A DNA stretch of 44,699 nucleotides, taken from a virus. Shown in pieces: positions 17,188 through 24,888 of this stretch; the stretch's first letter is position 1; the number at the start of each line of letters is the position of its first letter. The stretch spans positions 1 to 44,699 of the IMG/VR virus record IMGVR_UViG_3300042397_000310. The stretch is one strand, 5' to 3'. Made by a program: the position numbers and the translations under genes. Under the pieces are notes generated by a model. It ran no database searches. It was not told the DNA's origin and saw nothing but the letters and a program-made list of their open reading frames with translations.

Positions 17188-17622
17188 CTAGTCCTTAAAA
17201 AACTTTTGGTAGCTGACGCTTTGTACGTCGTATCCATACTTCTTCATATGTTTGCCCCAACCCGGGCGACCAATAAATTCAATTCCTGCACACCCCATGT
17301 CTTTGGCAAAACGCTCAGCAACTTCTTGCATCTTGTCTTCCACGTACTGCATATGGTGGTCTTCTATACAACAATACTGTATTACTAATAGTTTACACTG
17401 TGGGTAGGGTTTTACCTCAGTTATGAGGTGCCCATAAACCTGTTTATCCTCAGGGGAAAATACCACCCACAGCTGCATTTGTCCAGTAAGTACAAAGCGT
17501 AATATGTCGTCAACTTTTGCACGTCCTCTAGCCCGTACCTCAGATTCTTTAAGGTATGGAAGTAAGCTAGGTATTGTTTCTGATACATGGCCTACTGGCA
17601 CTAAAGATAGCTCTAAGTTCAT
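17188..17622 (-). CDS. GNAT-fold-like virion-region protein (T7 gp13-like)
   Basis: 144 residues. The order of strands and helices, with a QLWVVF/GHLITEV beta pair, a LLVIQYCCIE strand, a long helix (VEDKMQEVAERFAKDMG) and a final IEFIGRPGWGKHMKKYGY segment, follows a small acetyltransferase-like fold. A GR-x-GW near a terminal K-x-YGY is what I would expect of the phage proteins related to T7 gp13, an internal virion protein with a GNAT-like fold. Enzyme activity is not implied. It overlaps the upstream gene by four bases (ATGA) and sits in the internal-virion cluster. Confidence 0.6.
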   Translation of the reverse strand: MNLELSLVPVGHVSETIPSLLPYLKESEVRARGRAKVDDILRFVLTGQMQLWVVFSPEDKQVYGHLITEVKPYPQCKLLVIQYCCIEDHHMQYVEDKMQEVAERFAKDMGCAGIEFIGRPGWGKHMKKYGYDVQSVSYQKFFKD

Positions 17623-19130
17623 TTCTTAGGTAAGTGTTTAGCAGCTTTAGAGTTTACCGCAAACTTGCCCTTACCAATTGATTTCTTACGGCTTGCCTGT
17701 ACTCTGTCCATCATTTCATAGAGCTTCCTAGCACCCGCATCAGTTGACCCGTTGCCAAGCTCAGACACAATCCGTGCTGGAATAACAAACTCACCGTCGG
17801 CTAAACGTGCGGGCTGGTGCTTACCAATCCGTGCTGGAATATCGTCAGATACACCATCTCCAGGACCTTTAAGTAAACGCCCACCATCTGAATATGAGCC
17901 TAAATGCCCACCTTCTGCTAGGTTTAACTTACCCATATCCATTGTTGGCTGCAAGCCTTTAGCTACGTCGCTAGGCATTTGTGAGTGATACATAGCATTA
18001 CCTAACCCGGCAACAGAGGCTTCATATGGGTCCATAGCCGCTAATTTAGCTGCGGTTGTAAGGCTAGCTTTTTTCTTTTTATTTTTATCTACTGACCCGC
18101 CCGGAGCCATACGTACCATGTTGCCATTATATAGTTCAGTACGTGGTTCATAGTCTGCGTTTACCACTTCTGCACTAGTGGGCATTTGGCTAGGGGTAGC
18201 ATACTGAGTTTTACTCATCTGCCCTTGTGGGTAAAAATTATTCATATTAGCTTGGCTCATCGCTTCTACAGGTCCTGCTGCCATTAAACCGCCACTAGCC
18301 GCATAGGTTGCTCTGTAGTATGGTCTAGGTTGCGCAGGAAAAGAACCTTGAAAATCTTTTGAAAGCCTTGGGCTACTAGCATAAGTTGGCTCTTGGGGTA
18401 AACCCTTATTACCAGCTTGATTTGCTAAAGCCATTGTAGCTAGAAGCCCTGTACCACCTAAAGCTACTTTTTGCGGATTAGTTAGGCTACCAAAAAAACC
18501 TTTTTTTACGTCAGGGGCTTGTGTAAAACCAAGGTTTTCCCCTGGAATTTTTGCGTATGGGTCAAACGTGTTGCTTAAACCTGATAGCTCTGGTCTACCA
18601 GAACCTGCAATCATTTGGTCAACAGTAAAACCGGGACCACCGACAGGGGCAGGGGGAGTAACAGGTGCCGATACAACAGGAGCAACAACCTCAGCGGGGG
18701 GAGCTACCGTAGGGGCAACAGTGGGGGTAGTGGTTGGGGGCACAAAAGCCGTGCTCATATCAGTTATGGGGGCAGGGGCTACACGAGTACCAGGGCCTAA
18801 AAATTCACTGCCTGCATATGCCATACCGCCCGCAATAATACCCTGTTGTAGACTACCAGTAGTAGCGGCAGTCATACCACCAGCTACAGCAGCACCAATC
18901 ATAGGGTTACCTGTAGCGGCACCAGCAGCAACGCCGGCAACGGTAGGTAAAATTCTACTTAAAAACCCAGCCTCAGCTAGCCCAGTATGTGGGTTGATTG
19001 TGAGGCTACCGCCATGCGCCATAGCAAGCTGCTGAAGACCTTTTACCTCATCTTTAGTCATATGGACGAGTTCAGTATCGGGGCCACGACCGTGGGCGGC
19101 TAGGTGTTTTGCTGCTTTATCTAGGCTCAT
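17619..19130 (-). CDS. Structural / ejection-complex protein
   Basis: 503 residues. The N-terminus (about 1-55) includes MTKDEVKGLQQLA and HGGSLTINPHTGLAEAGFL, a widespread start of phage tail-region proteins. Two alanine/glycine-rich hydrophobic stretches follow (about 55-110), able to insert in membranes, then a proline-rich linker (130-170). The C-terminus carries GPGDGVSDDIPARIG and ARLADGEFVIPARIV, then a KLYEMMDRVQASRKK helix; this end is also common to phage ejection-type proteins. I infer a part of the DNA-ejection apparatus. Start ATG 19130 follows AGAGG. It overlaps the next gene by four bases. Confidence 0.72.
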   Translation of the reverse strand: MSLDKAAKHLAAHGRGPDTELVHMTKDEVKGLQQLAMAHGGSLTINPHTGLAEAGFLSRILPTVAGVAAGAATGNPMIGAAVAGGMTAATTGSLQQGIIAGGMAYAGSEFLGPGTRVAPAPITDMSTAFVPPTTTPTVAPTVAPPAEVVAPVVSAPVTPPAPVGGPGFTVDQMIAGSGRPELSGLSNTFDPYAKIPGENLGFTQAPDVKKGFFGSLTNPQKVALGGTGLLATMALANQAGNKGLPQEPTYASSPRLSKDFQGSFPAQPRPYYRATYAASGGLMAAGPVEAMSQANMNNFYPQGQMSKTQYATPSQMPTSAEVVNADYEPRTELYNGNMVRMAPGGSVDKNKKKKASLTTAAKLAAMDPYEASVAGLGNAMYHSQMPSDVAKGLQPTMDMGKLNLAEGGHLGSYSDGGRLLKGPGDGVSDDIPARIGKHQPARLADGEFVIPARIVSELGNGSTDAGARKLYEMMDRVQASRKKSIGKGKFAVNSKAAKHLPKK

Positions 19131-19167
19131 AGATGCCTCTTAATGTTAGATTTGTGAATTTTATCAT

Positions 19168-19473
19168 TTATATCTTAACTTTCAATACGTTTGCGTTGGA
19201 TGTATCTACGTAAACTGACCCTACTGTAATATTGGCTAAATCGGCTTGAGTTGGCAAACTGACTATCCTAGCTCCTGTGGCGTTAGCTTGGCTAAAATTA
19301 AGTGCCGAAATTACGGTATTACCGTTTCTTTGGGTAGAGGCGGCGGATGGTCCTGGGTTATCTAACTGCGCAAAATATAAACGCAAGACGTTATTAAGTT
19401 GGTCCTGGTACTGCTGATTATATTCAACAGGCGCAATCGGCAAGTTAGGGGATTTTGTGGTTCCAGTACTCAT
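19168..19473 (-). CDS. Small structural-region protein
   Basis: 101 residues. It begins with Thr/Ser/Pro-rich residues, then NLPIAPVEYNQQYQDQLNNV and LRLYFAQLDN, a helix that recurs at this place in environmental podovirus genomes, right after the nozzle gene. The C-terminal half is beta-rich and ends VYVDTSNANVLKVKI. It overlaps the nozzle gene by four bases (ATGA), so production is coupled and it may be a nozzle partner or assembly factor. A 37-base gap with no evident signal follows. No function is known to me. Confidence 0.75.
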   Translation of the reverse strand: MSTGTTKSPNLPIAPVEYNQQYQDQLNNVLRLYFAQLDNPGPSAASTQRNGNTVISALNFSQANATGARIVSLPTQADLANITVGSVYVDTSNANVLKVKI

Positions 19474-21623
19474 CTGCGCCCGTCTGGTTTTATGTCAATC
19501 CGTGGAGCGCCTAGCTGCCAAGCTACACCTAAGCCGTCTGAGCTTATCCGAATAGCCATTTGCCGTGCCCGAACCCGTGTATACACCTGTTCTGTAAACT
19601 GTTGAACTGTGTATTGTGGGAATACCGTAAAGTTGTTTTCGCTGGTAGTTGTAGAGTTAGCTGGGGCGCCATACGCTGATCCTGCAAATTGACGAGGCTG
19701 CAATTCCATCACTACGCTTGGCTGATTGACGTCTGAACCGTTAAAGTTGACGTCAGGAATCATACGCCAGATATAGCCAAAGTTATGTCCGTCCCCAATA
19801 TCAAAGTCAGAAGACTGGACGTAGGCTGAAATTGGCAAGGTACTAGCCGTAGACTGGTCGTCATTACCCAGTTCGTGAAAAATAATAGTACCAACTGGAT
19901 TGCCTAAATCGTCTGAACCAGAGCGCCATGCAGCCATTGGGTTTTGGCGAATGCCAGAATCTAGCCATGCGGTTCGGTCTAAGTTGCCATAATACCATAC
20001 CCGATCAAGGTAATTATAGATAACGTACCGGTCAACGGTATTGCTGTTTGTAGAGCAGTAGAACCACCATACCTCGTTGTAACCTTCATTAGACCCACAG
20101 GTTACTTGGAACCCTTGGTCTTTGTTAATGTCATCAAATATAAATTGACGCAACGCACAAGGCAGCGTTTCTACCCGGCCGGAATACATGTAGAACTTGT
20201 CCACTCCCATCCAGTACGTCACGTTATTAATCGTAATTGCGCAGTTAGGCGATATGATTGAAATGTTGTCCATCAGAATCTGGAAGCCCCAAATGTAGGG
20301 TGGTCCTAAGTACTGCATGGAATACAGAGCAGAATCAGTCCAAACTAGAATCTCTTGGCGGGTGGCTACTGCATCCATTAGGTACGAACCGTTAGATACA
20401 CGGAACTCACCTGCCTGATTGGTTACATCTGGCACCCATTGGAATGGGTTTTCTTGGTCTGACCAGCGCACCAGCATTGGATCAAATGGAGTTTCAGAAT
20501 CTATGGGGTCGTAAGAATTGGCGCCAAAACAAATTACAAACCGCTGAATGGCGGAAGACAAGACCTGTAGAGTTTCGTTTGGTACAAATTGACCACTAAA
20601 GCTAGATGCGTTAGCTAAAGATTCTAAGGTAACAGCACGAGTGTTTAGACCCGTACTTGCTTTCCAATAGTAAACAGCACCACCCCGTGGGGCAATGATT
20701 AGATCTTCCCCATAGTTATCGTTTGACCATAAGCGCAACTGCTGGCCTACGCCGCCACCAGTAAAGGGAGAACCCCAAGTTCCACGATTCCAAGGACCAG
20801 CGCCCCAACCTGTACCATCTGTATAGATTGCAAGACCAACTGGGAATTCATATTTTACGGTAATTGCGTTACCACCACCAGCGTTGACAGTAGCGTTACT
20901 AAAAGTAATGTTGGCTAAGTTATTGTCAGATGTGCTGCTCAATAAAAAATACGTACCAGAGGCAGTGTACTCAAAAATCTGATGCTCTTGATTAATTAGG
21001 TTGGCTGTTAAGTTGCCTACGGCGGTTGAATTAGACAGTATTACAAAATCACCGTTACTACCAAAGTTACCCGCATCCACCATTTGGAAGTAGCCTGAGC
21101 CTACGTTAGCGCCAGAAGTATGCGCTACTGCTACTGTGTTTGCGTAGCCTCGTACGCAGTTAAATAAGGTGTTTGATGACAAAGAATCATAGAGAATGAC
21201 TTCGCTGTCAATCTTTACGATACCGTTAATTGGTGGGTAGTACGCTGCGTTAGCCAAACTAATGGTTGTAACCGTGGCATTGATGTTTGCGGTCAGCGTA
21301 GTAAAGCCTAGAGAAATAGCGTTATTTAGCGTAGATGTTTCAACTATAGGCGTAACATCATAGTATTGGCCGCTGTTCTCAATGTAGTACTTTAAGTTAG
21401 TACCTACGCCAAGATAGTTAGAGCCGTTTAATGTAGCCCAGTTCCATAACGACCTAGCAACACCTAGGAATTTAAACGCACTGAGGCGAATCCAGCCGCC
21501 TAGTTTCTCTGGGAAGCCAGAACGAAAGCGTATCTTATCGCCGTCATAGTACCCGCCTTCATTAGCGTAGTTAGTACCTTCTCGGTTTAACCCAGGGCGA
21601 AGAACGATTTTCTGTAATGGCAT
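19470..21623 (-). CDS. Tail nozzle protein (tail tubular protein B-like)
   Basis: 717 residues, beta-rich throughout. The N-terminus LRPGLNREGTNYANEGGYYD followed by DKIRFRSGFPEKLGGW is typical of nozzle-type proteins of short-tailed phages, which form the distal tail tube like T7 gp12 or P22 gp10. Residues about 110-175 form an inserted small beta domain (INGIVKIDSEVILYD, then NTLFNCVRGYANTV and AHTSGANVGSG) that also occurs in the head-tail protein at 37365-38285. The C-terminal part has aromatic-rich strands (YNEVWWFYCS, VIYNYLDRVWYYGN). It begins five bases after the endolysin gene in the direction of reading. Confidence 0.82.
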   Translation of the reverse strand: MPLQKIVLRPGLNREGTNYANEGGYYDGDKIRFRSGFPEKLGGWIRLSAFKFLGVARSLWNWATLNGSNYLGVGTNLKYYIENSGQYYDVTPIVETSTLNNAISLGFTTLTANINATVTTISLANAAYYPPINGIVKIDSEVILYDSLSSNTLFNCVRGYANTVAVAHTSGANVGSGYFQMVDAGNFGSNGDFVILSNSTAVGNLTANLINQEHQIFEYTASGTYFLLSSTSDNNLANITFSNATVNAGGGNAITVKYEFPVGLAIYTDGTGWGAGPWNRGTWGSPFTGGGVGQQLRLWSNDNYGEDLIIAPRGGAVYYWKASTGLNTRAVTLESLANASSFSGQFVPNETLQVLSSAIQRFVICFGANSYDPIDSETPFDPMLVRWSDQENPFQWVPDVTNQAGEFRVSNGSYLMDAVATRQEILVWTDSALYSMQYLGPPYIWGFQILMDNISIISPNCAITINNVTYWMGVDKFYMYSGRVETLPCALRQFIFDDINKDQGFQVTCGSNEGYNEVWWFYCSTNSNTVDRYVIYNYLDRVWYYGNLDRTAWLDSGIRQNPMAAWRSGSDDLGNPVGTIIFHELGNDDQSTASTLPISAYVQSSDFDIGDGHNFGYIWRMIPDVNFNGSDVNQPSVVMELQPRQFAGSAYGAPANSTTTSENNFTVFPQYTVQQFTEQVYTRVRARQMAIRISSDGLGVAWQLGAPRIDIKPDGRR

Positions 21624-21628
21624 CGGGT

Positions 21629-22216
21629 TTACCCTAACACTAATAAGGCTTTAGCAATTTTAGCTTTACGGTCGTCTAAGCCATGCAGACCACCATTGAT
21701 ACGCTTTGTCATTGTCTCAAAATCTCCGGCATCTGCCAAGGCATTAAGACCCTTTTTGTTCCAAAACCAGCCAGCACTTAGGGCAGCATATTCAGGCTCA
21801 GTTAAAAGATCAGGATTTCCAATAATATCAACACCAATAGCAGCTCCGCAGTGTTCATAATTTTCTTTCCCAGTTAATTGGATGAGGCCCCTTCCTAGGT
21901 ACTTTTGGGCTTCTTCTTCACTAGTGTTTCCCATACGTCCGTTATACACTTTACCAGCAATTTTAATCGGCTGGCGAGCATATTGGTCTGCAATCTCTTT
22001 GGTGGGAAAGCGACTAGGCCAAGTCTTCATTAAGCCTTCGGCGCTGTAATTTAGATTCTCTTGGAGAGTCTTAAAATTAGCAGATTCATGAGCGCACTGA
22101 CCAATAAACGCTGCTTGACGCTGTGGTGTTGATATGTCGTATTTGGCAAAAGTATTTTCCAAAGGCTGCAACCATTTAGAGTCTATACCTAATTGCGCTA
22201 ATTGTTCATTCGTCAT
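21629..22216 (-). CDS. Endolysin, glycoside hydrolase family 19 (chitinase-like lysozyme)
   Basis: 195 residues from ATG 22216; an upstream ATG at 22261 would add 15 basic residues that overlap the holin gene. Family 19 motifs: FIGQCAHESANFKTL with catalytic Glu44, LNYSAEGLMKTWPSRF, GNTSEEEAQKYLGRGLIQLT with the substrate-binding NY after it, and WFWNKKGLN. The enzyme cleaves peptidoglycan. It has no signal peptide, so it needs the holin-type proteins encoded just before it to reach the periplasm. The start lies inside the end of the holin gene (11-base overlap). Confidence 0.93.
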   Translation of the reverse strand: MTNEQLAQLGIDSKWLQPLENTFAKYDISTPQRQAAFIGQCAHESANFKTLQENLNYSAEGLMKTWPSRFPTKEIADQYARQPIKIAGKVYNGRMGNTSEEEAQKYLGRGLIQLTGKENYEHCGAAIGVDIIGNPDLLTEPEYAALSAGWFWNKKGLNALADAGDFETMTKRINGGLHGLDDRKAKIAKALLVLG

Positions 22217-22472
22217 GCTTTTTTTCCGCCATCTTTTCTTGTGTTCTACCGTATACCGCAATGCCTAAAATAGCACCCATAGCCATGTGAAATAAGCCAG
22301 CACCTTCAAGGGTTAATGGCTTCCATTGTGTTTCTACTTTTCCATCACCAGCAATTTGAAACATAGTCCATAGCATTGGGGCAATTACAAAGTCAAATAT
22401 ACACACCAACATGTACATCCAGCCCATTGAAGGGCGCCACTTGGTGTTTAGCCAGTTTTCCTGCTCTGTCAT
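22206..22472 (-). CDS. Holin-like membrane protein
   Basis: 88 residues with two clear membrane segments: about 16-39 (MGWMYMLVCIFDFVIAPMLW) and about 57-75 (GAGLFHMAMGAILGIAVYG), both termini polar and the C-terminus highly charged (EKMAEKKHDE). A WRPSMGW start and a HMAMGAILGIA helix are seen in holin-type proteins of phages and gene transfer agents. It directly precedes the endolysin in reading direction and overlaps it, as expected of a holin that permeabilises the inner membrane. The start overlaps the upstream gene by four bases. Which of the two adjacent membrane proteins is the true holin cannot be decided from sequence. Confidence 0.78.
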   Translation of the reverse strand: MTEQENWLNTKWRPSMGWMYMLVCIFDFVIAPMLWTMFQIAGDGKVETQWKPLTLEGAGLFHMAMGAILGIAVYGRTQEKMAEKKHDE

Positions 22473-22831
22473 TTTTTACCAACAACGGTTTCATGTTCAC
22501 CCTTGCGAACAGTAACTTTATCGCCTTCAACTTGTACAGACATAGGATCACGGTCTGCCATGCCATCTAAGCGGGAAATCAATTCTTTCATAATCTCAAA
22601 CTCAGGCTTGTCTTGTTTAGGAGTTGCGCCAGCTACGCCGTTAAGCATGGATATAAGTGCTGTTAGGGAAGCACCAAGCAGCCCCATTACGGCAGCCATC
22701 TTGCCTTCTTCTAGCACTATAGATGCACCAACACCCATAGCTACAATTATGGTTATATAAATTAAGCCGTGCTTACCGATAGCTTTACCAGCTACTTCTT
22801 TAGCGGTTTCGATGTATGTTTTGTCTTCCAT
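22469..22831 (-). CDS. Membrane protein of the lysis cassette (holin or antiholin candidate)
   Basis: 120 residues. Two hydrophobic helices, about 20-40 (HGLIYITIIVAMGVGASIVL) and 45-66 (MAAVMGLLGASLTALISMLN), are flanked by a charged N-terminus and a soluble C-terminal domain of about 50 residues with a helix (FEIMKELISRLDGM) and two strands (MSVQVEGDKVTV). It is placed between spanin and holin genes, overlapping both neighbours by one and four bases. It may be a second holin, an antiholin, or a membrane-anchored regulator of lysis. I do not recognise a named family. Confidence 0.7.
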   Translation of the reverse strand: MEDKTYIETAKEVAGKAIGKHGLIYITIIVAMGVGASIVLEEGKMAAVMGLLGASLTALISMLNGVAGATPKQDKPEFEIMKELISRLDGMADRDPMSVQVEGDKVTVRKGEHETVVGKK

Positions 22832-23217
22832 TATTTACTCACTGAATCATATTGTTTATAACAAGCGTCAAGCGCCACTCTTACTTCGTCTGCTCTGGCA
22901 GCTTCCCTGACAAGAAATTCTGCATCCTCGGCAAAAAGGCTGGCTCCGTTGCAACTTTTTCCATTACTGGTTTCTGCGGTACGACTGGGACGCTTACGCA
23001 GCTCACTAACAGCATCGACAAGCTGATTATTAATAACTTTGATTTGAGCATCTTTGTCTTTCCTTATTTGGTCTGCATCTGCCTGGTATTGGTGTTCTTT
23101 GTCTCTAATGGTCTTTTCGGCTTTGCTTTGCTGATAGGAACAACCATTAACAAACCCACCGCAAAATAGGGCCACAGCAACCACAGCAATAATGGCATAA
23201 ATATTGACCCCAAACAT
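22831..23217 (-). CDS. Rz: Rz-like inner-membrane spanin (i-spanin)
   Basis: 128 residues. A single N-terminal membrane anchor (about 6-23, YAIIAVVAVALFCGGFVNGC) is followed by a periplasmic charged coiled coil (about 28-78) and a C-terminal helical part with GASLFAEDAEFLVREAARAD and a CYKQYD end. This is the layout and ending seen in Rz-like proteins of many phages. The protein should span the periplasm and, with the o-spanin encoded inside this gene in another frame (22881-23051), fuse inner and outer membranes in the last step of lysis. It shares one base with the genes on both sides (TAATG). Confidence 0.87.
   Translation of the reverse strand: MFGVNIYAIIAVVAVALFCGGFVNGCSYQQSKAEKTIRDKEHQYQADADQIRKDKDAQIKVINNQLVDAVSELRKRPSRTAETSNGKSCNGASLFAEDAEFLVREAARADEVRVALDACYKQYDSVSK
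22881..23051 (-). CDS. Rz1: Rz1-like outer-membrane lipoprotein spanin, embedded in Rz
   Basis: 56 residues, wholly inside the Rz gene in the +1 frame relative to it. The sequence starts MLKSKLLIISLSMLLVSC: two lysines, a hydrophobic stretch and a lipobox (LVSC) with the acylated cysteine at residue 18. The mature part starts VSVPVVPQKP and has six prolines in 38 residues, as in known Rz1 proteins. An AAGGA lies about nine bases before the ATG. Embedded o-spanins in exactly this arrangement are known from lambda-like phages, so both sequence and place support the call. The gene is below the size usually reported by gene finders. Confidence 0.85.
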   Translation of the reverse strand: MLKSKLLIISLSMLLVSCVSVPVVPQKPVMEKVATEPAFLPRMQNFLSGKLPEQTK

Positions 23218-23414
23218 TAGAACGTTACCGCAAACGTTGGTACTGAGGTTGCATGAACTTCAACACTTTGCTTTGGCTGCGATAAATCGTGCCCGCAGTC
23301 ATTGCACTTTTGAGAAGCTAGTTCTGCCTCATTAACATCTCGACCGCAGCTGGGGCATAGAATCTCTATCTTGGTTGCGCAATCATCACCAATAGCTTGT
23401 TTTTTAATAATCAT
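23217..23414 (-). CDS. Small zinc-ribbon protein
   Basis: 65 residues from ATG 23414, which overlaps the stop of the tail fibre gene (ATGA); a start at 23534 would run 120 bases into that gene and is rejected. Residues about 20-40 hold CPSCGRDV and CNDCGHDL, two CxxC knuckles 13 residues apart, a zinc ribbon. The rest is short: a basic N-terminus (MIIKKQAIG) and a Thr/Val-rich C-terminus. Function is unknown; it might bind nucleic acid or protein. Its stop shares a base with the Rz start codon, placing it at the head of the lysis cassette. Confidence 0.75.
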   Translation of the reverse strand: MIIKKQAIGDDCATKIEILCPSCGRDVNEAELASQKCNDCGHDLSQPKQSVEVHATSVPTFAVTF

Positions 23415-24886
23415 GCTGAGAATGTTCCTGATGTTGTAAACGTATGAACCCAATAAACCAACCCGCCTGATGTGTAGGTAGTAACTGTGCCGCCTGTAGC
23501 CCGCTGTGTTGCAGATGGGTAGGAAATAATACAAACCCCAGAACCGCCAGCTGCAGCACCGCCAGCAGAAGAGCCGCCAGCCCCACCGCCACCACCTGTA
23601 TTAGCAGTTCCGGCCACCGCAAGACTTGGACTTCCACCAGGAACACCGCCGGCACCAGCACCGCCACCGCCTATGCCACCAAATCCACCACGTGCTACAG
23701 TTCCAGAACCTTCACCTGCACCGCCACCGCCGCCTGCATAGAAAACAGATGTTCCTGTAATAGAAGACGCATTTCCAGCGCCGCCGTCAGCAACATAACC
23801 AATAGTGCCACCACCTATCGCCCCGGCTCCACCGCCACCACCACCGATTGCGGTTGTGCCTTCAAAAATAACTGCGCCTCGAACTCCAGCAAATCCTTGA
23901 CCAGATGTACCAGATCCACCGTTGTTATATGGATCTCCACCACCACCAGAACCACCGTTAGATCCTAAAGCTCCTGTGCTTCCTTGCCCACCACCAATAG
24001 CGGTAGATCCAAGAGCAGTTGAGTTTGCACCGTTTGCTCCGCTACCACCTGCGCCAAGCACAATAGAGTAAGAGGTTCCTGGTTGTACGGACGATACATT
24101 GGCAAGCATACCGCCAGCACCGCCACCTCCGCCAAAAGTAAATGGTCCATAACCACCGCCACCACCGCCAGCAATAAGCAAATAATTTACGGCGTAAGCG
24201 CCAGTGATTGGTTGCCACACGCTACCGTTAAAGATTTCGTATGCGCCGATGTCAGTATTAAAACGAGACATCCCACCGTTTGGGCCTAGTGGCCGTTGGG
24301 CGCTTGTACCTGTAGGCGGTGTGTAGGCACCAGTATTAACGGCTGCCGTTACTATGCCATTATTTGAGGTAAGGGTAAGGTTCCCTGCAGAAGAAGTTAC
24401 ATTGCTTGTTACGGTTACATTTCCGCCAGCAGTTACATTAGCGCCAATAACTTCGTTACCCGATATGGTTTGATTGCCAATAACGTTATTAAGGGTAACA
24501 GCATTAAAAAAGTTTGTGCCATCGCAATAGACCAAAGAGCTGGTAGTGTTTAGTACGGTTACGCCGTTACCAGTAGATGTCTTAATTGTTACGTTAGCAC
24601 CTGTATTGTTTGTGACAATGTATGTTTTTTGCACAGATGGAGCAATGATGTTGGCTGGCGCACCCAATAAACCAGAGCAGTTAATTACTGCATTGCGAGC
24701 TTCGTCTGGAATGCCATCAAGATTGCTAAGGGTATAGTCACCACCTGTTAAGGTTAATGGCAGTACTCCGCTAACAGCCTGCTCAATTAAGCTAATATTT
24801 CTATTGGTGGTTTGACCCCAAGCACCTGATTGCTCACCGTTTTGAATGAGTTCTAGCTTAAGAGAGGTAGAGTATGTAGATGGCAT
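23411..24886 (-). CDS. Tail fibre / adhesin with C-terminal glycine-rich domain (copy 1)
   Basis: 491 residues. Residues 1-40 (TSLKLELIQNGEQSGAWGQT and LIEQAVSGV) form an N-terminal module shared by the next two genes and probably the virion attachment part. A beta-rich stalk follows, then the module PPTGTSAQRPLGPNGGMSRF with NT and a tryptophan (about 190-228). From residue 234 (NYLLIAGGGGGG) to the end the protein is a glycine-rich domain with blocks of 4-6 glycines separated by short strands and ends HTFTTSGTFSA. Such domains form polyglycine-II-like sandwiches in phage adhesins and bind host receptors. It overlaps the zinc-ribbon gene by four bases. Confidence 0.85.
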   Translation of the reverse strand: MPSTYSTSLKLELIQNGEQSGAWGQTTNRNISLIEQAVSGVLPLTLTGGDYTLSNLDGIPDEARNAVINCSGLLGAPANIIAPSVQKTYIVTNNTGANVTIKTSTGNGVTVLNTTSSLVYCDGTNFFNAVTLNNVIGNQTISGNEVIGANVTAGGNVTVTSNVTSSAGNLTLTSNNGIVTAAVNTGAYTPPTGTSAQRPLGPNGGMSRFNTDIGAYEIFNGSVWQPITGAYAVNYLLIAGGGGGGYGPFTFGGGGGAGGMLANVSSVQPGTSYSIVLGAGGSGANGANSTALGSTAIGGGQGSTGALGSNGGSGGGGDPYNNGGSGTSGQGFAGVRGAVIFEGTTAIGGGGGGAGAIGGGTIGYVADGGAGNASSITGTSVFYAGGGGGAGEGSGTVARGGFGGIGGGGAGAGGVPGGSPSLAVAGTANTGGGGGAGGSSAGGAAAGGSGVCIISYPSATQRATGGTVTTYTSGGLVYWVHTFTTSGTFSA

Positions 24887-24888
24887 AG

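Noticed and set aside
23217-23534. Longer form of the zinc-ribbon protein
   Set aside because: The added 40 residues overlap the tail fibre end in another frame; ATG 23414 has the ATGA coupling used across the operon.
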